This document shows, one piece after another, positions 45,968-56,428 of a stretch of DNA of 64,000 nucleotides (its first letter is position 1; the number at the start of each line of letters is the position of its first letter). The translations under genes and the position numbers were made by a program. The notes under the pieces were generated by a model. The model was given only the letters and a program-made list of their open reading frames with translations, made no database searches and was not told the origin of the DNA. This DNA comes from Nesterenkonia lacusekhoensis (GTDB lineage: Bacteria; Actinomycetota; Actinomycetes; Actinomycetales; Micrococcaceae), in the NCBI RefSeq assembly GCF_017876395.1, contig NZ_JAGINX010000001.1:1488001-1552000 (forward strand). The letters run 5' to 3'.

Positions 45968-47227
45968 TCACTTCAGGAAGTCTGGGACATCCAGGTCATC
46001 GTTGCGCCCGCCGGAGTAGTCGGACTCCACGATGTTCGGGATCTCCTCCTCCTGCTCCTGCTCAGCACCTCCGGCCTGCTGCTGGGGCAGAGCCCGCTCC
46101 TGGGGGGCGGTGTCCTGCGAGGAGGCCGTCTGGGCCGGCGGCTGGGTCGGCTGAGCGCCGGCGCCTGCTCCTGCGGCAGGCACTGTGCCCGGCACCGCCG
46201 GAGCCGGGCGGGAGGTGGGCTGCGGCGAGGAGGAGCGCGGTGCCGGCTGGGCCTGGGCCTGCGGGGGCGCCGAGGTGACGTCCACCTGGTCGAAGCCGGC
46301 GGCGATGACGGTCACCCGTGCCTCGTCTCCGAGGGCGTCGTCGATCACCGCACCGAAGATGATGTTCGCCTCGGGGTGTGCGACCTCCTGGACCAGGCGC
46401 GCGGCCTCGTTGATCTCGAACAGACCGAGGTCCGAGCCGCCCTGGATGGAGAGCAGGACACCGTGGGCGCCGTCGATGGAGGCCTCCAGCAGCGGGGAGG
46501 CGATGGCCAGCTCCGCGGCCTTGACCGCACGGTCCTCGCCGTTGGCCGAACCGATGCCCATCAGAGCCGAGCCCGCACCCTGCATCACAGACTTCACATC
46601 GGCGAAGTCCAGGTTGATCAGGCCCGGGGTGGTGATCAGGTCGGTGATGCCCTGAACACCGGAGAGCAGGACCTGGTCGGCCGAGCGGAAGGCGTCCAGG
46701 ACGGAGACGTTCTTGTCCGAGATGGAGAGCAGGCGATCGTTCGGAATGACGATCAGAGTGTCGACCTCGTCGCGCAGCGCCTCGATGCCGGCCTCGGCGG
46801 AGGTTGCGCGGCGACGGCCTTCGAAGGTGAAGGGACGGGTGACCACACCGATGGTCAGTGCGCCCAGGGAACGAGCGATCCGGGCGACCACAGGAGCGCC
46901 GCCGGTGCCGGTGCCACCACCCTCGCCGGCGGTGACGAAGACCATGTCGGCGCCGCGCAGGACCTCTTCGATCTCCTCGGCGTGGTCCTCGGCGGCCTCA
47001 CGGCCGACTTCGGGGTTCGCGCCTGCTCCCAGTCCGCGGGTGAGCTCACGCCCGACGTCGAGCTTGACGTCGGCGTCGCTCATCAGCAGAGCCTGGGCAT
47101 CGGTGTTGATGGCGATGAACTCGACGCCGCGCAGGCCGACCTCGATCATCCGGTTGACGGCGTTGACGCCGCCACCACCGATGCCGACGACCTTGATCAC
47201 GGCCAGGTAGTTGTTCGGTGCTGCCAC
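45968..47227 (-). CDS. ftsZ: Cell division protein FtsZ
   Basis: Tubulin-like GTPase forming the division ring. 419 residues: globular GTPase domain with [15 protein letters not shown], the tubulin signature [13 protein letters not shown] and [12 protein letters not shown]; then a long Pro/Gln/Ala-rich linker (about residues 320-395); then the C-terminal conserved tail ([11 protein letters not shown]) that binds partners including SepF. Start is GTG, 10 nt after AAGGG. The 306-bp gap upstream carries two palindromes. Confidence 0.97.
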   Translation of the reverse strand: MAAPNNYLAVIKVVGIGGGGVNAVNRMIEVGLRGVEFIAINTDAQALLMSDADVKLDVGRELTRGLGAGANPEVGREAAEDHAEEIEEVLRGADMVFVTAGEGGGTGTGGAPVVARIARSLGALTIGVVTRPFTFEGRRRATSAEAGIEALRDEVDTLIVIPNDRLLSISDKNVSVLDAFRSADQVLLSGVQGITDLITTPGLINLDFADVKSVMQGAGSALMGIGSANGEDRAVKAAELAIASPLLEASIDGAHGVLLSIQGGSDLGLFEINEAARLVQEVAHPEANIIFGAVIDDALGDEARVTVIAAGFDQVDVTSAPPQAQAQPAPRSSSPQPTSRPAPAVPGTVPAAGAGAGAQPTQPPAQTASSQDTAPQERALPQQQAGGAEQEQEEEIPNIVESDYSGGRNDDLDVPDFLK

Positions 47228-47533
47228 GTTGTTAGTCCCTTGCTCGTCTCAGATCTCAGATGCACGAAGGCCCCCGCTGCCTGTGTGAGCCGCGGCGCGA
47301 CTCCTCACTGTCTCAACCCGTCTGAGTCACCTGCCGGACCGGTATGGTTCGCGGTCATACCGGGCCGGAGACGACTCCGACGTCGCAGCGGCTCGTCCCA
47401 AGCAGACGGGAGCCTCCGTACGTATGACATTCTTCTGTTCTGCCCGAACCCCCAGCAACGTTCAAGTTGCACTTGAACCTTAGAGGTTCGAGCCGGTTCG
47501 TCGCTGACCACCCTACAGCCGGGCCATGAGTGT
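47228..47533 (-). other. ftsZ upstream intergenic region
   Basis: No plausible gene is present. It contains an imperfect inverted repeat CCGG-A-CCGGTATG...CATACCGG-G-CCGG (47334-47368), a 25-bp near-perfect palindrome (47457-47481) and an overlapping GAACCT-TAG-AGGTTC (47475-47489). The leader before ftsZ is otherwise featureless. A promoter for ftsZ is expected here, but no convincing -35/-10 pair was found by eye. Confidence 0.6.
47457..47489. promoter_or_regulatory. Palindromic operator-like site upstream of ftsZ
   Basis: AACGTTCAAGT-TGC-ACTTGAACCTT is an 11-bp inverted repeat with one mismatch and a 3-nt centre; a second repeat GAACCT-TAG-AGGTTC overlaps its right arm. The symmetry and size suit a dimeric regulator of the MerR type. 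The regulator is not in the window. Confidence 0.5.
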
Positions 47534-48304
47534 TCAGTCCTGTGTGATCGGTGTGTCCGGTGTGGAGATGTCGATGGTCTCCACCTCGGTGAACTCCGGG
47601 GCCTCGGAGGCCAGGATGGCTTCCAGGACCGCGGCCTTCTCGGCACTGCGCTCCTCGCTGCCCCAGACGATGGTGCGGCCGTCCTCGAGGATCAGCTGCA
47701 CCGAGTCGATGGACTCCGCCGTCGCCGACTCCATGGCCTCGCGGGCCGAAACCGGCAGCTCACCGAGCACCGAGACGATGGCGCCGAAGACCGATCCGCT
47801 GTCCAGAGCGGCATCGCTGCTGATCTCCGGAGTCGCATAGCCCTCCGTTTCGTCCGACTCGCCCTCGTCGAAGGTCCGGATGACATCGCCGTGCTCATTG
47901 AAGAACCGGATCTCGCCGTCCTGACGGACTTCGGCCACCGGAGGATGCTCCAGGATCTCCACCTGCAGCGTGTCCGGCAGCTGCCCCTGGACGATGACCT
48001 CATCGACGACGTCCTCCTCGGCGAGCAGCTCCTCGATCTCCCGGTTGCCCACTTGGGGCAGCGGCTGGCCGTAGACCGGTTCCAGCAGCTCCTGGGCCCG
48101 CTCGTCGGAGAGCAGGTCGTTGCGCTCCACCGTGACCGTGCGGATGGTCAGCAGAGGAGAGAAGTGCAGCGTGGCCACGATGCCGATCAGCACCAGCAGC
48201 CCGGCCAGGATCAGCAGCAGCCCGCGGCGGCGTCGACGCCGCCGGCCCACAGCCTCCGGCTCGGGAAAGCTCAGCGGGTCCTCCTGGTCGGACCTGTGTG
48301 TCAC
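47534..48304 (-). CDS. ftsQ: Cell division protein FtsQ
   Basis: Bitopic membrane protein that with FtsL/FtsB activates septal synthesis. 256 residues: Arg-rich cytoplasmic start (GRRRRRRRGLLL), one transmembrane helix (about residues 28-48), then a POTRA domain (ltIRTVTVERNDLLSDERAQEL region) and the FtsQ beta domain (LQVEILEHPPVAEVRQDG). Start is GTG overlapping murC by 4 nt (GTGA). The C-terminal tail is Asp/Thr/Pro-rich. Confidence 0.93.
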   Translation of the reverse strand: MTHRSDQEDPLSFPEPEAVGRRRRRRRGLLLILAGLLVLIGIVATLHFSPLLTIRTVTVERNDLLSDERAQELLEPVYGQPLPQVGNREIEELLAEEDVVDEVIVQGQLPDTLQVEILEHPPVAEVRQDGEIRFFNEHGDVIRTFDEGESDETEGYATPEISSDAALDSGSVFGAIVSVLGELPVSAREAMESATAESIDSVQLILEDGRTIVWGSEERSAEKAAVLEAILASEAPEFTEVETIDISTPDTPITQD

Positions 48305-49737
48305 TGGGAACGTTCCTGCAGGGCCGCGGTGATCTCAGGGCCCAGGGCGGTCACATCGCCGGCGCCCAGGGTCAGGATGATGTCACCGGACTCGGCGGCC
48401 GAACAGACATGCTCCACCGCCCCCTCCCGGCTCAGCAGCGCGCCCCTCGGCGAGGTCTCGCCGCTGAAGAGCGGAGCGCTGATCAGCTCGGCGCTGACCC
48501 CGGGGATGGGCTCCTCCCTCGCCGGATAGATGTCCAGGACCACCACGTCGTCGGCCGCCTTCAGCGCCTGGGCGAACTCCTCGGCGAAGAGCTGGGTGCG
48601 GCTGAACAGATGCGGCTGGAAGATCGCACGGACCTTCCCGGCGGCAGTGGAGCGGGCGGCCTGCAGCACGGCCGCGACCTCAGTGGGGTGGTGTGCGTAG
48701 TCGTCGTAGACGCGGACTCCGCCGGTCTCGCCGCGGAAGTCGAAGCGGCGCGAAGCGCCCTGGAAGTGTTCCAGAGCCTCTGCGCAGACCTCGGGCTCCA
48801 GTCCCGCGCGCAACCCCACGGCCAGCGCGGCCAGGGCGTTGCAGGCGTTGTGCCGCCCGGGGGCGGTGAGGCGGATATCGGCAGGCACTCCGAAGGCCTG
48901 GACCCGCAGCTGCTGACCCACGGAGGAGGCCAGCAGCTCCGAGTGATCGACGATCCGCAGGTCCGCGTCCTCGGAGAAGCCGTAGGTGACCACACTGATG
49001 TCTCGACCGGCCAGCTCGGAGCGGACGTCCTCCAACAGGCGGCGCGCGCCCGCATCGTCGGCGCAGAGGATCAGCTGCCCACCGTCGGTGATGCGGCGGG
49101 TGAAGTCGACGAAGACCTGGTGCACGGCCTCGGCGGTGCCGTGGTGGTCCAGGTGGTCCGCCTCCACGTTGGTGATGACGGCGACCTCAGGGGCGTAGTT
49201 CAGCAGCGAGCCGTCGGACTCGTCCGCCTCGGCCACGAACCACTCCCCCTCCCCGGCCGCGGCGTTGACGCCCAGGCCGGAGACGGTCGCACCCACAGCG
49301 AAGGTCGGCGAGAGCCCGGCCTTCTCCAGCAGGACGGTGGTCATGGAGGAGGTCGTGGTCTTGCCATGGGTCCCGGCCACCGCCACTGCACGCCGGCCGG
49401 CCATCGTGGCGGCCAGACCTTCGGAGCGGTGCAGCACGGTCAGGCCGCGGCGCACCGCCTCGTCATACTCCGGATTGCCGGCGGCGGCGATGGAGGAGGC
49501 GATGATCGTGGAGATCTCCGTGCCGGTCTCGGCCTCCACCGAGGCGAGGTTCTCGGCCCGGTATCCCACACGCACCGCGGTCCCGCCGGAGCGGAACTCC
49601 TCCAGGACGGGCAGGTCCTTGGCATCGGTTCCGGAGATCGTCACCCCGGCGGCCTGCATGAGCCGCGCCACTGCGGAGACGCCGACTCCCGCCATCCCGA
49701 GGAAATGGACATGACCGAGTTCGTTCAGGGCAGTCAC
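48301..49737 (-). CDS. murC: UDP-N-acetylmuramate-L-alanine ligase
   Basis: Adds the first amino acid to the UDP-MurNAc stem peptide. The 478 residues have N-terminal [17 protein letters not shown] (UDP binding), the ATP loop [35 protein letters not shown] and [14 protein letters not shown]. Start is GTG overlapping the murG stop by 4 nt. Standard length for the family. It precedes ftsQ in transcription. Confidence 0.97.
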   Translation of the reverse strand: MTALNELGHVHFLGMAGVGVSAVARLMQAAGVTISGTDAKDLPVLEEFRSGGTAVRVGYRAENLASVEAETGTEISTIIASSIAAAGNPEYDEAVRRGLTVLHRSEGLAATMAGRRAVAVAGTHGKTTTSSMTTVLLEKAGLSPTFAVGATVSGLGVNAAAGEGEWFVAEADESDGSLLNYAPEVAVITNVEADHLDHHGTAEAVHQVFVDFTRRITDGGQLILCADDAGARRLLEDVRSELAGRDISVVTYGFSEDADLRIVDHSELLASSVGQQLRVQAFGVPADIRLTAPGRHNACNALAALAVGLRAGLEPEVCAEALEHFQGASRRFDFRGETGGVRVYDDYAHHPTEVAAVLQAARSTAAGKVRAIFQPHLFSRTQLFAEEFAQALKAADDVVVLDIYPAREEPIPGVSAELISAPLFSGETSPRGALLSREGAVEHVCSAAESGDIILTLGAGDVTALGPEITAALQERSQ

Positions 49738-50852
49738 TCAGCGGCCTCCTGGTCGAGGTCGTATCCGGCGGCCCGCAGCGCGGCGCGGGCCATCCGTTCG
49801 TCGGCGTCGGTGATGCCGCGCTCCGCGGCGTGCTTCTCCATGGTCAGCAGCAGTCGCGGGTCCTTCAACAGAGGCACGATGTTGCGACTGATCCACGGCT
49901 TGGTGAAGTGTTCGTCCTTGACCAGCAGCGCACCGCCGGCATCGACGAGGTCTCGGGCGTTGAGCTCCTGCTCCCCGTTGCCGATGGGCAGCGGGACGAA
50001 GACCGCAGGAAGCCCGACGGCGGCGACCTCACAGACGGTTGCCGCGCCGGCGCGGGCCACGATCAGGTCCGCTGCGGCATAGGCGGCCTGCATCCCGTCC
50101 AGGTACTCGCGCTGGTGGTAGCCCTCGGCGGTGACCGGCCGTCCCGCCTCATCCAGCACTGCCTTGTCCCGGCCGGTCAGGTGCAGCACCTGGGCACCGG
50201 TGGCCAGCAGATCGTCCAGGGCGGCAGAGACCGCACGGTTCAGCGAGAGAGCCCCGGAGGAGCCGCCGGTGACCACCAGCGTGGTCCGCTCCGGATCCAA
50301 CCCGAGGCGTTCGCGGGCGGCGTCCCGCTCCTGGCCGCGGTCGAGCTGGGAGATCTCCCGAGACATCGGCATGCCCACCCATTCGGCACCTCTGAGCGCA
50401 GTGCCCTCGTAGGCGACTCCGGAGAAGGCGGCGAAGCGGCTGCCGAGCCTGTTGGCCATCCCGGCACGGGCGTTGGCCTCATGCAGGACCACCGGGACGC
50501 CGGCACGCTTGGCGGCCACGTAGACCGGAGTGGAGACATAGCCTCCGACGCCGATGACCACGTCGGCCTCTCGGTCGCGGATGATCTTCTCGGCGGCCTT
50601 GACCGCGCCGCTGAAGCGGCCTGGGAACTTCAGCAGGCCCCGCGAGGGCCGCCGGGGCATGGGGACCTTCTCGATCGTCTCCAACTCGTAGCCGGCGGCC
50701 GGGACCAGACGGGTCTCCAGGCCGACTTCGGTGCCGATCATCGTCTGGCGTGTACCGGGGGCCAGGCGGGCGACGGCGTCGGCGATGGCCAGCATCGGAG
50801 AGATGTGGCCGGCGGTGCCGCCTCCGGCGAGGACCACAGAGGGTTCGCGCAT
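49734..50852 (-). CDS. murG: UDP-GlcNAc:lipid I N-acetylglucosaminyltransferase
   Basis: Membrane-associated GT-B glycosyltransferase converting lipid I to lipid II. 372 residues with [49 protein letters not shown] and [23 protein letters not shown]. Two in-frame ATGs compete: 50870 and 50852; the latter is chosen for its AAGGACGTT. It is 45 nt after ftsW. Confidence 0.96.
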   Translation of the reverse strand: MREPSVVLAGGGTAGHISPMLAIADAVARLAPGTRQTMIGTEVGLETRLVPAAGYELETIEKVPMPRRPSRGLLKFPGRFSGAVKAAEKIIRDREADVVIGVGGYVSTPVYVAAKRAGVPVVLHEANARAGMANRLGSRFAAFSGVAYEGTALRGAEWVGMPMSREISQLDRGQERDAARERLGLDPERTTLVVTGGSSGALSLNRAVSAALDDLLATGAQVLHLTGRDKAVLDEAGRPVTAEGYHQREYLDGMQAAYAAADLIVARAGAATVCEVAAVGLPAVFVPLPIGNGEQELNARDLVDAGGALLVKDEHFTKPWISRNIVPLLKDPRLLLTMEKHAAERGITDADERMARAALRAAGYDLDQEAAE

Positions 50853-50897
50853 AACGTCCTTATGTCTCATGGTGGGCAGAGAGATTCGTCCTCTCCA

Positions 50898-52196
50898 TTA
50901 TGACTGCTGGCGCTGGGCATCCAGCCGCTGCCGCCGGGCGAAGTTCAGGATCACACCCACGGCGACCAGCGCACAGGTCAGCGCCGAGCCTCCGTAGGAG
51001 ATGAACGGCAGGGGCACGCCGACCACCGGCAGCAGGCCGGTGACCATGCCGATGTTGATGAAGGACTGCCCCACCAGCCAGGAGGCGGTGCCCATGCAGA
51101 CCAGCCGGGTGAACCGGTCGGTGGACGCCGCGGCCACGCGGAAGATGCCCAGAGTCAGCACCGCGAAGAGGGCGAGCACCAGCAGAGTGCCGAGCAGTCC
51201 GAGCTCCTCCCCGATGATGGTGAAGATGAAGTCGTTCTCGACCTCGGGGATATAAGCCCACTTCTGCCGAGACTGGCCCAGCCCCACACCCCAGAAGCCG
51301 CCGGAGGCCAAGGCGTAGAAGCCCTGCTCGCTCTGGTGACACGGTTCTGTGGGGTGATCGCAGTTCATGCCCAGCCAGGCGTAGACACGCATCATGCGGT
51401 AGGGCGTCATCCACATCAGCAGCGCGACGGCGACAGCGGCCGCCCCCGCACTGATGAGGAAGTAGCGCAGCGCGACGCCGGCGGTGAACAGCAGCGTACC
51501 CACCAGCACGAGGATGATCAGGCTGGTGCCGAGGTCTCCGCCGAGGAGGACCAGCAGCAGCACGAAGAACGAGCCCGGAAGCACGAAGGGCATCATCCAG
51601 TGGGAGAACTGCTGGACGAGTCGGCCCTTGCGGGCCAGGACCGCGGATCCCCAGAGGACCAGGGCCAGCTTGGCGATCTCGGAGGGCTGCCCCTGGACCG
51701 GGCCCAGGCGGATCCAGTTGGTGGAGCCGCCTCCCTCCACACCGAGCGGGGTGAAGGCCACCAGAGCCAGCAGGACGGAGGACAGGATCATGAGGAACCA
51801 GCCCAGGGCGCCCAACAGACGAGTGGGCACCCGCGAGACCAGGAAGAGCCCCACCACGCCGATGGCGGCCCAGATGCCCTGACGGATGAACAGGGTGAAG
51901 GCGCTTCCCGACTCGCCGAAGGCATGCACCGATGAGGAGGAGAGCACCATGGTCAGACCGATGACGGCCAGGGCCAGGGTCGAGCCCAGAATCAGCCAAT
52001 AGTTCGTATAGGGGTTGCCGCCCTCGAGGAATCCCCAGAGGCGGGTGATCCGGGTGGCGCGGCGAGCCTGGCGCTCCTCGCGCCACTTCCGGCCGAGGCT
52101 GCCGTCGCTCGGGGACTCCTCAGACGGCTGCTGATCAGAGTCTCCGACCAGGCGGAGATTCCTCCGGCGCTCCTCCGGGGTGAGATCTGTGCTCAT
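50898..52196 (-). CDS. ftsW: SEDS peptidoglycan glycosyltransferase FtsW
   Basis: Septal peptidoglycan polymerase paired with FtsI. 432 residues: cytoplasmic N-terminal tail of about 60 charged residues, then about ten transmembrane helices with the SEDS signatures GPVQGQPSEIAKLALVLW, GGDLGTSLIIL, and the C-terminal NIGMVTGLLPVVGVPLPFIS block. The conserved large extracellular loop includes GFWGVGLGQSRQKWAYIPE. ATG start. Confidence 0.96.
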   Translation of the reverse strand: MSTDLTPEERRRNLRLVGDSDQQPSEESPSDGSLGRKWREERQARRATRITRLWGFLEGGNPYTNYWLILGSTLALAVIGLTMVLSSSSVHAFGESGSAFTLFIRQGIWAAIGVVGLFLVSRVPTRLLGALGWFLMILSSVLLALVAFTPLGVEGGGSTNWIRLGPVQGQPSEIAKLALVLWGSAVLARKGRLVQQFSHWMMPFVLPGSFFVLLLVLLGGDLGTSLIILVLVGTLLFTAGVALRYFLISAGAAAVAVALLMWMTPYRMMRVYAWLGMNCDHPTEPCHQSEQGFYALASGGFWGVGLGQSRQKWAYIPEVENDFIFTIIGEELGLLGTLLVLALFAVLTLGIFRVAAASTDRFTRLVCMGTASWLVGQSFINIGMVTGLLPVVGVPLPFISYGGSALTCALVAVGVILNFARRQRLDAQRQQS

Positions 52197-52242
52197 CGAG
52201 ATCCTCCTCCCGGGTCCTCGTCCTTCTCAGCGGTGTGCAGGG

Positions 52243-53823
52243 TCAGTGATCTTCCCTGCTGTCCATCAGCTCCGCCACGGCGTCGATGAAGGCCTGTCCG
52301 CGGTGCCCGTAGGACTCGAACTGGTCCATGGAGGCGGCCGCCGGGGCCATCAGCACGGTCTGCCCGGGGCGGGCGAGCTGTGCGGCCTCCGCCACCGCCG
52401 CGCGCATCGCGGCATCGCCGTCGGTGCTCCGCAGCTGCTCTGCGGAGAGCTCGGACTCATCTTCTCGCACGCCGGGGCCGATGATCGGCACCGAGGGGGC
52501 GTGTCGTTCCAGGCTGGACCGCAGCTGGGAGGAGTCTGTGCCGATGAGGATCACGCCGCGCAGCCGCGAGGCGATCTCGGCGACCAACTCGTCATAGACC
52601 ACGCCCTTGGGCAGACCTCCGGCGATCCACACGATGTCCTCGAAGCTGCGCAGCGAGGCCGCGGCCGCATGCGGATTCGTGGCCTTGGAGTCGTTGACCC
52701 ACAGGACATCGCCTGACTTGGCCACCGGCTGGATGCGGTGATCGCCGGGCTGATAGTCCAGGATGGCCTGACGGATCGCAGCAGGCTCGACGCCAGCGGC
52801 CCGGGCCAGCGCCGCCGCCGCCAGGGTGTTGGCCACCAGGTGCTGCGGGACACCACCCTGGCCGGCCAGGCCGAAGTCCTCCAGCGCGCCCAGTTCCAAA
52901 GCCTGATGCCGTCGGTCGGCCAGGAAGGCCCGATCCACCAGGATGTCGTCCACCAGGCCCAGCATGGACAGCGCGGGAGTCTGGGTGGTGAAGCCGATGG
53001 CGCGGCAGCCTTCGTGGACGTCGGCCTCTGCCACCATGTCCTCAGTGAGCTTCTGCTCCGCGTTGTAGACACAGGCGAGGCGGGTGTTCTCGAAGATCTT
53101 CGCCTTATCGGCCCGGTATCCCTCGAAGCTGCCGTGCCAATCCACATGATCCTCGGCGATGTTCAGCACGGCCGAGGCCAGCGGGTCCAGCAGCTCGGTG
53201 TAGTGCAGCTGGAAGCTGGAGAGCTCCACGGCCAGAGTGTCGTAGCCCTCCGGGTCACGGATGGCGTCCAGCACCGGAACGCCTACATTGCCGCAGGCGA
53301 TCGCACGCCTGCCGTCGGCGATCAGCATGGACTCCAGCATCGTGACCGTCGTGGTCTTGCCGTTGGTGCCGGTGAGCACCAGCCAGTCAGGGTCCTTCGC
53401 CCCGGGGCGGGCGCCCAGGCGCCACGCCAGTTCGATCTCGCTCCAGACCGGGACGCCCTGCTCACGCGCCTGGGCGATCAGGGCCGAGTCAGGCCGCCAT
53501 CCGGGAGAGGTCACCACCAGGTCCGGCACGGCGAGACTGCCTTCGGCGTCGGCGACCTGCGGCAGGGACTCGGTGTGCTCCGGGCCCAGACGCACTTCGG
53601 TGACCCCGACGATCTTCAGCGTCTCGGCGTCGTTCTGCTGCTTCTGCGCGGTCCGACCCTCGAGCACGGTGACATGGACGCCCAGCTCCGCCAAGGTGTC
53701 CGCGGCGGAGAAGCCGGAGACGCCCAGACCGGCGACGACGGCGCGCAGTCCCTTCCAATCCGCGTCCCAACCCCGCAGGGCGGGCAGGACCGAAGGTTCG
53801 CGCGGAGGCTCCTGCCCGGTCAC
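52243..53823 (-). CDS. murD: UDP-N-acetylmuramoylalanine-D-glutamate ligase
   Basis: Adds D-glutamate to the stem peptide. 526 residues, somewhat longer than the family average of about 450-500, with an N-terminal [19 protein letters not shown] loop [26 protein letters not shown] and [12 protein letters not shown]. The frame extends into mraY; the GTG at 53823 overlapping mraY (GTGA) starts the conserved sequence. It precedes ftsW by 46 nt. Confidence 0.95.
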   Translation of the reverse strand: MTGQEPPREPSVLPALRGWDADWKGLRAVVAGLGVSGFSAADTLAELGVHVTVLEGRTAQKQQNDAETLKIVGVTEVRLGPEHTESLPQVADAEGSLAVPDLVVTSPGWRPDSALIAQAREQGVPVWSEIELAWRLGARPGAKDPDWLVLTGTNGKTTTVTMLESMLIADGRRAIACGNVGVPVLDAIRDPEGYDTLAVELSSFQLHYTELLDPLASAVLNIAEDHVDWHGSFEGYRADKAKIFENTRLACVYNAEQKLTEDMVAEADVHEGCRAIGFTTQTPALSMLGLVDDILVDRAFLADRRHQALELGALEDFGLAGQGGVPQHLVANTLAAAALARAAGVEPAAIRQAILDYQPGDHRIQPVAKSGDVLWVNDSKATNPHAAAASLRSFEDIVWIAGGLPKGVVYDELVAEIASRLRGVILIGTDSSQLRSSLERHAPSVPIIGPGVREDESELSAEQLRSTDGDAAMRAAVAEAAQLARPGQTVLMAPAAASMDQFESYGHRGQAFIDAVAELMDSREDH

Positions 53824-54926
53824 TGGGTGACCACCCATTCTCCGTAGAACACGGCCAGGCCGAGGCCGACCGCCACGGCGCCGATGATCCAGAAGCGGAC
53901 CACCACAGTGACCTCGGCCCATCCTTTGAGCTCGAAGTGGTGCTGCAGCGGAGCCATCTTGAAGATGCGCCTGCCGCCGGAGAGCTTGAAGTAGCCCACC
54001 TGGATGATCACCGAGCAGGTGATGATCACGAAGAGACCGCCGAGCACGATGAACAGCAGCTGGGTATGGGTCAGGATGGCGAAGCCGGCCAGGGCCCCGC
54101 CCAGGGCCAGGGACCCGGTGTCGCCCATGAAGATCTTGGCCGGTGAGGTGTTCCACCACAGGAAGCCCACCAGGGCACCAGTGATGATGCCGGCCAGCAT
54201 GGCCATATCCATCGGATCACGGACCTCGTAGCAGACCTCGTCCACGGCGCGAAGCATCCCGCAGCCCTGGTTGGACTGCCAGATCGCGATGATCGTATAG
54301 GCCGCGGTGACCATCGCAGTGGCCGCAGCGGCCAAGCCGTCGAGACCGTCGGTCAGGTTCACCGCATTGGTGGCCGCAGTGTTGATCAGGTTGGCCCAGA
54401 TGACGAAGAGGATGCCGCCGATGATCGGCCCGGCGAAGGCCAGGTCCAGTGCGGTCTCCCGTACGAAGGAGATGGCCGTGGAGCCCGGGGTCTGTCCCTC
54501 TGCGTTGGGGAAGTTCAGCGCCAGCACGGCGAAGAGCACACCGACCAGACCCTGGCCCAGGATCTTCGCCCAGGGAGTCAGTCCCAAGGACTGCTTCCGG
54601 CTGATCTTGGCGAAGTCATCGGCGAAGCCGACCAGACCCATCCCGACCATGAGCAGCAGCAGGAGCAGCCCGGAGGCCGTCGGACCCTGGGCGGCGTCGT
54701 TGGTCATCAGCAGGAAGGCATGGGCGCCCAGATAGGCCAGCACCACCGCCACCAGGATGACGGCACCGCCCATGGTGGGGGTGCCGCGCTTGACGTGATG
54801 GGAGGTGGGTCCGTCGTCTCGGATGAACTGCCCGTATCCGCGCTTGACCAGCAGCCGGATGAACAGCGGGGTGCCGAGCAGCGTCAGGAGCAGCCCCAGG
54901 CCGGAGCCGATCACTACACCTAGCAC
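53820..54926 (-). CDS. mraY: Phospho-N-acetylmuramoyl-pentapeptide transferase
   Basis: Membrane enzyme transferring phospho-MurNAc-pentapeptide to undecaprenyl phosphate to make lipid I. 368 residues, about ten helices; catalytic blocks [47 protein letters not shown] and [11 protein letters not shown] are intact. Start GTG lies 7 nt inside murF. Coupled to murD. Confidence 0.97.
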   Translation of the reverse strand: MLGVVIGSGLGLLLTLLGTPLFIRLLVKRGYGQFIRDDGPTSHHVKRGTPTMGGAVILVAVVLAYLGAHAFLLMTNDAAQGPTASGLLLLLLMVGMGLVGFADDFAKISRKQSLGLTPWAKILGQGLVGVLFAVLALNFPNAEGQTPGSTAISFVRETALDLAFAGPIIGGILFVIWANLINTAATNAVNLTDGLDGLAAAATAMVTAAYTIIAIWQSNQGCGMLRAVDEVCYEVRDPMDMAMLAGIITGALVGFLWWNTSPAKIFMGDTGSLALGGALAGFAILTHTQLLFIVLGGLFVIITCSVIIQVGYFKLSGGRRIFKMAPLQHHFELKGWAEVTVVVRFWIIGAVAVGLGLAVFYGEWVVTQ

Positions 54927-56428
54927 TGCGAACCTGCCTTCCCATCTCCGATGAGGTCGTCTGTGCTCGCGACAGCACCGGTACTGGCCGCGACCCTCTC
55001 TCCAAGAAGTCTAAGGCCCGCGCCGTTCGAGGACTTGAACAACACGACGTCCCCGGCGCGGAGCTCATGGCTGAGGTACTCCTCGGCCTCCTCCAGGGTC
55101 TCCACCCAGTGGGCCTCCTCGTTCCAGCTGCCCTCCGCCACGGCACCGCGGTAGAGCTGATAGGCGTCCTGACCCACCACCAGCAGCTGGGAGATGTTCA
55201 GGCGCACCACCGTCTCACCGAGCTGGATGTGCCGGATGGTGTGCTCATCGCCGAGCTCGAGCATCGCCCCGAGAACGGCCACACTGCGACGCTGGGGACC
55301 CTGCTGGGGCCGGGTGATCCGAGCCAGGGTCTTCAGCGCCTCCCGCATGGACTCTGGGTTGGCGTTGTAGGCGTCGTTGATGACGGTGACCCCGTCAGGT
55401 CGCTCCGTGCGCTCCATGCGCCAGCGGGAACCGGGACCCAGTCCGTTCAGCCGCTGGGCGATCTGTTCGAAGGCGACGCCGGCGCGCAGGGCGGCCGCCG
55501 CGGCCGCCAGGAGATTGGTCACGTGATGGGCGCCGGTCAGACCGCTGACCACTCGGACTCCGGCGGAGCCTGCGGCGGAGTGCCGGACCAGGGTGAAGTC
55601 AGGGTGGCCGGCGTCGTCCAGGGTCAGGGACTGCGCCTGCAGATCGACCTGCTCACCTTCGCCGAACCAGGTGATCGGAGCCTGGGCGCGGTCCGCCATG
55701 GCGCTGACCTGGACATCATCGGCATTGAGGATGACATGCCCGTCTGCCGGCACGGCCTCGGCCAGCTCACCCTTGGTCTGGGCGATCTTGTCCGCGCCCC
55801 CGAAGCGGCCCGCATGGGCAGAGCCCACCATGAGGACCACTCCGATGTCCGGAGTGACGATCTCGCAGAGCTGACGGATGTTTCCGGGCGCGTCCGCTCC
55901 CATCTCCAGGACCAGGTAGCGGGTGTCCAGGGAGGCGGTGAAGATGGTCAGCGGCAGGCCGACCTCGCCGTTGTAGGAGCCCTGCGGAGCGACCGTGGGA
56001 CCCTCCGGCTCGAGCAGCGACTTCAGCAGGTCCTTGGTGGTGGTCTTGCCCGCAGAGCCGGTGATCCCGATGACAGTGGTCTCAGAGTGAGCCCTGAGGC
56101 GTGCCACGATCTCGGCGGCCAGCCGGCCCATGGCGTCCACGACGTCGTCGACGATCACCGCAGGATGGGCGGTGCCGTCGGGTGCATCGGTCTCCCGCTC
56201 GGCCAGCACCAGGCGGGCGCCGGCCTCCAGCGCGGCGTCGATGAAGCGGTGGCCGTCGGTGACCTCGCCGGGCTTGGCGATGAACAGGGCTCCGTGTCCG
56301 GCGGTCCCGCCGGACATGTTCCTGGAATCGGTGTCGGCCGCGTCTACGATCAGACCGTCCGGATCCGCGACGCCGCGCAGGCGTCCCGACACCGCTGATG
56401 CCACCTCAGCGGCAGTCAGCTCGATCAT
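54920..56428 (-). CDS. murF: UDP-MurNAc-tripeptide:D-Ala-D-Ala ligase
   Basis: Adds D-Ala-D-Ala, finishing the cytoplasmic pentapeptide. 502 residues with ATP loop [47 protein letters not shown] and the C-terminal [11 protein letters not shown]. Normal length. ATG overlaps the murE stop by 4 nt; ends overlapping mraY by 7 nt. Confidence 0.97.
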   Translation of the reverse strand: MIELTAAEVASAVSGRLRGVADPDGLIVDAADTDSRNMSGGTAGHGALFIAKPGEVTDGHRFIDAALEAGARLVLAERETDAPDGTAHPAVIVDDVVDAMGRLAAEIVARLRAHSETTVIGITGSAGKTTTKDLLKSLLEPEGPTVAPQGSYNGEVGLPLTIFTASLDTRYLVLEMGADAPGNIRQLCEIVTPDIGVVLMVGSAHAGRFGGADKIAQTKGELAEAVPADGHVILNADDVQVSAMADRAQAPITWFGEGEQVDLQAQSLTLDDAGHPDFTLVRHSAAGSAGVRVVSGLTGAHHVTNLLAAAAAALRAGVAFEQIAQRLNGLGPGSRWRMERTERPDGVTVINDAYNANPESMREALKTLARITRPQQGPQRRSVAVLGAMLELGDEHTIRHIQLGETVVRLNISQLLVVGQDAYQLYRGAVAEGSWNEEAHWVETLEEAEEYLSHELRAGDVVLFKSSNGAGLRLLGERVAASTGAVASTDDLIGDGKAGSQC

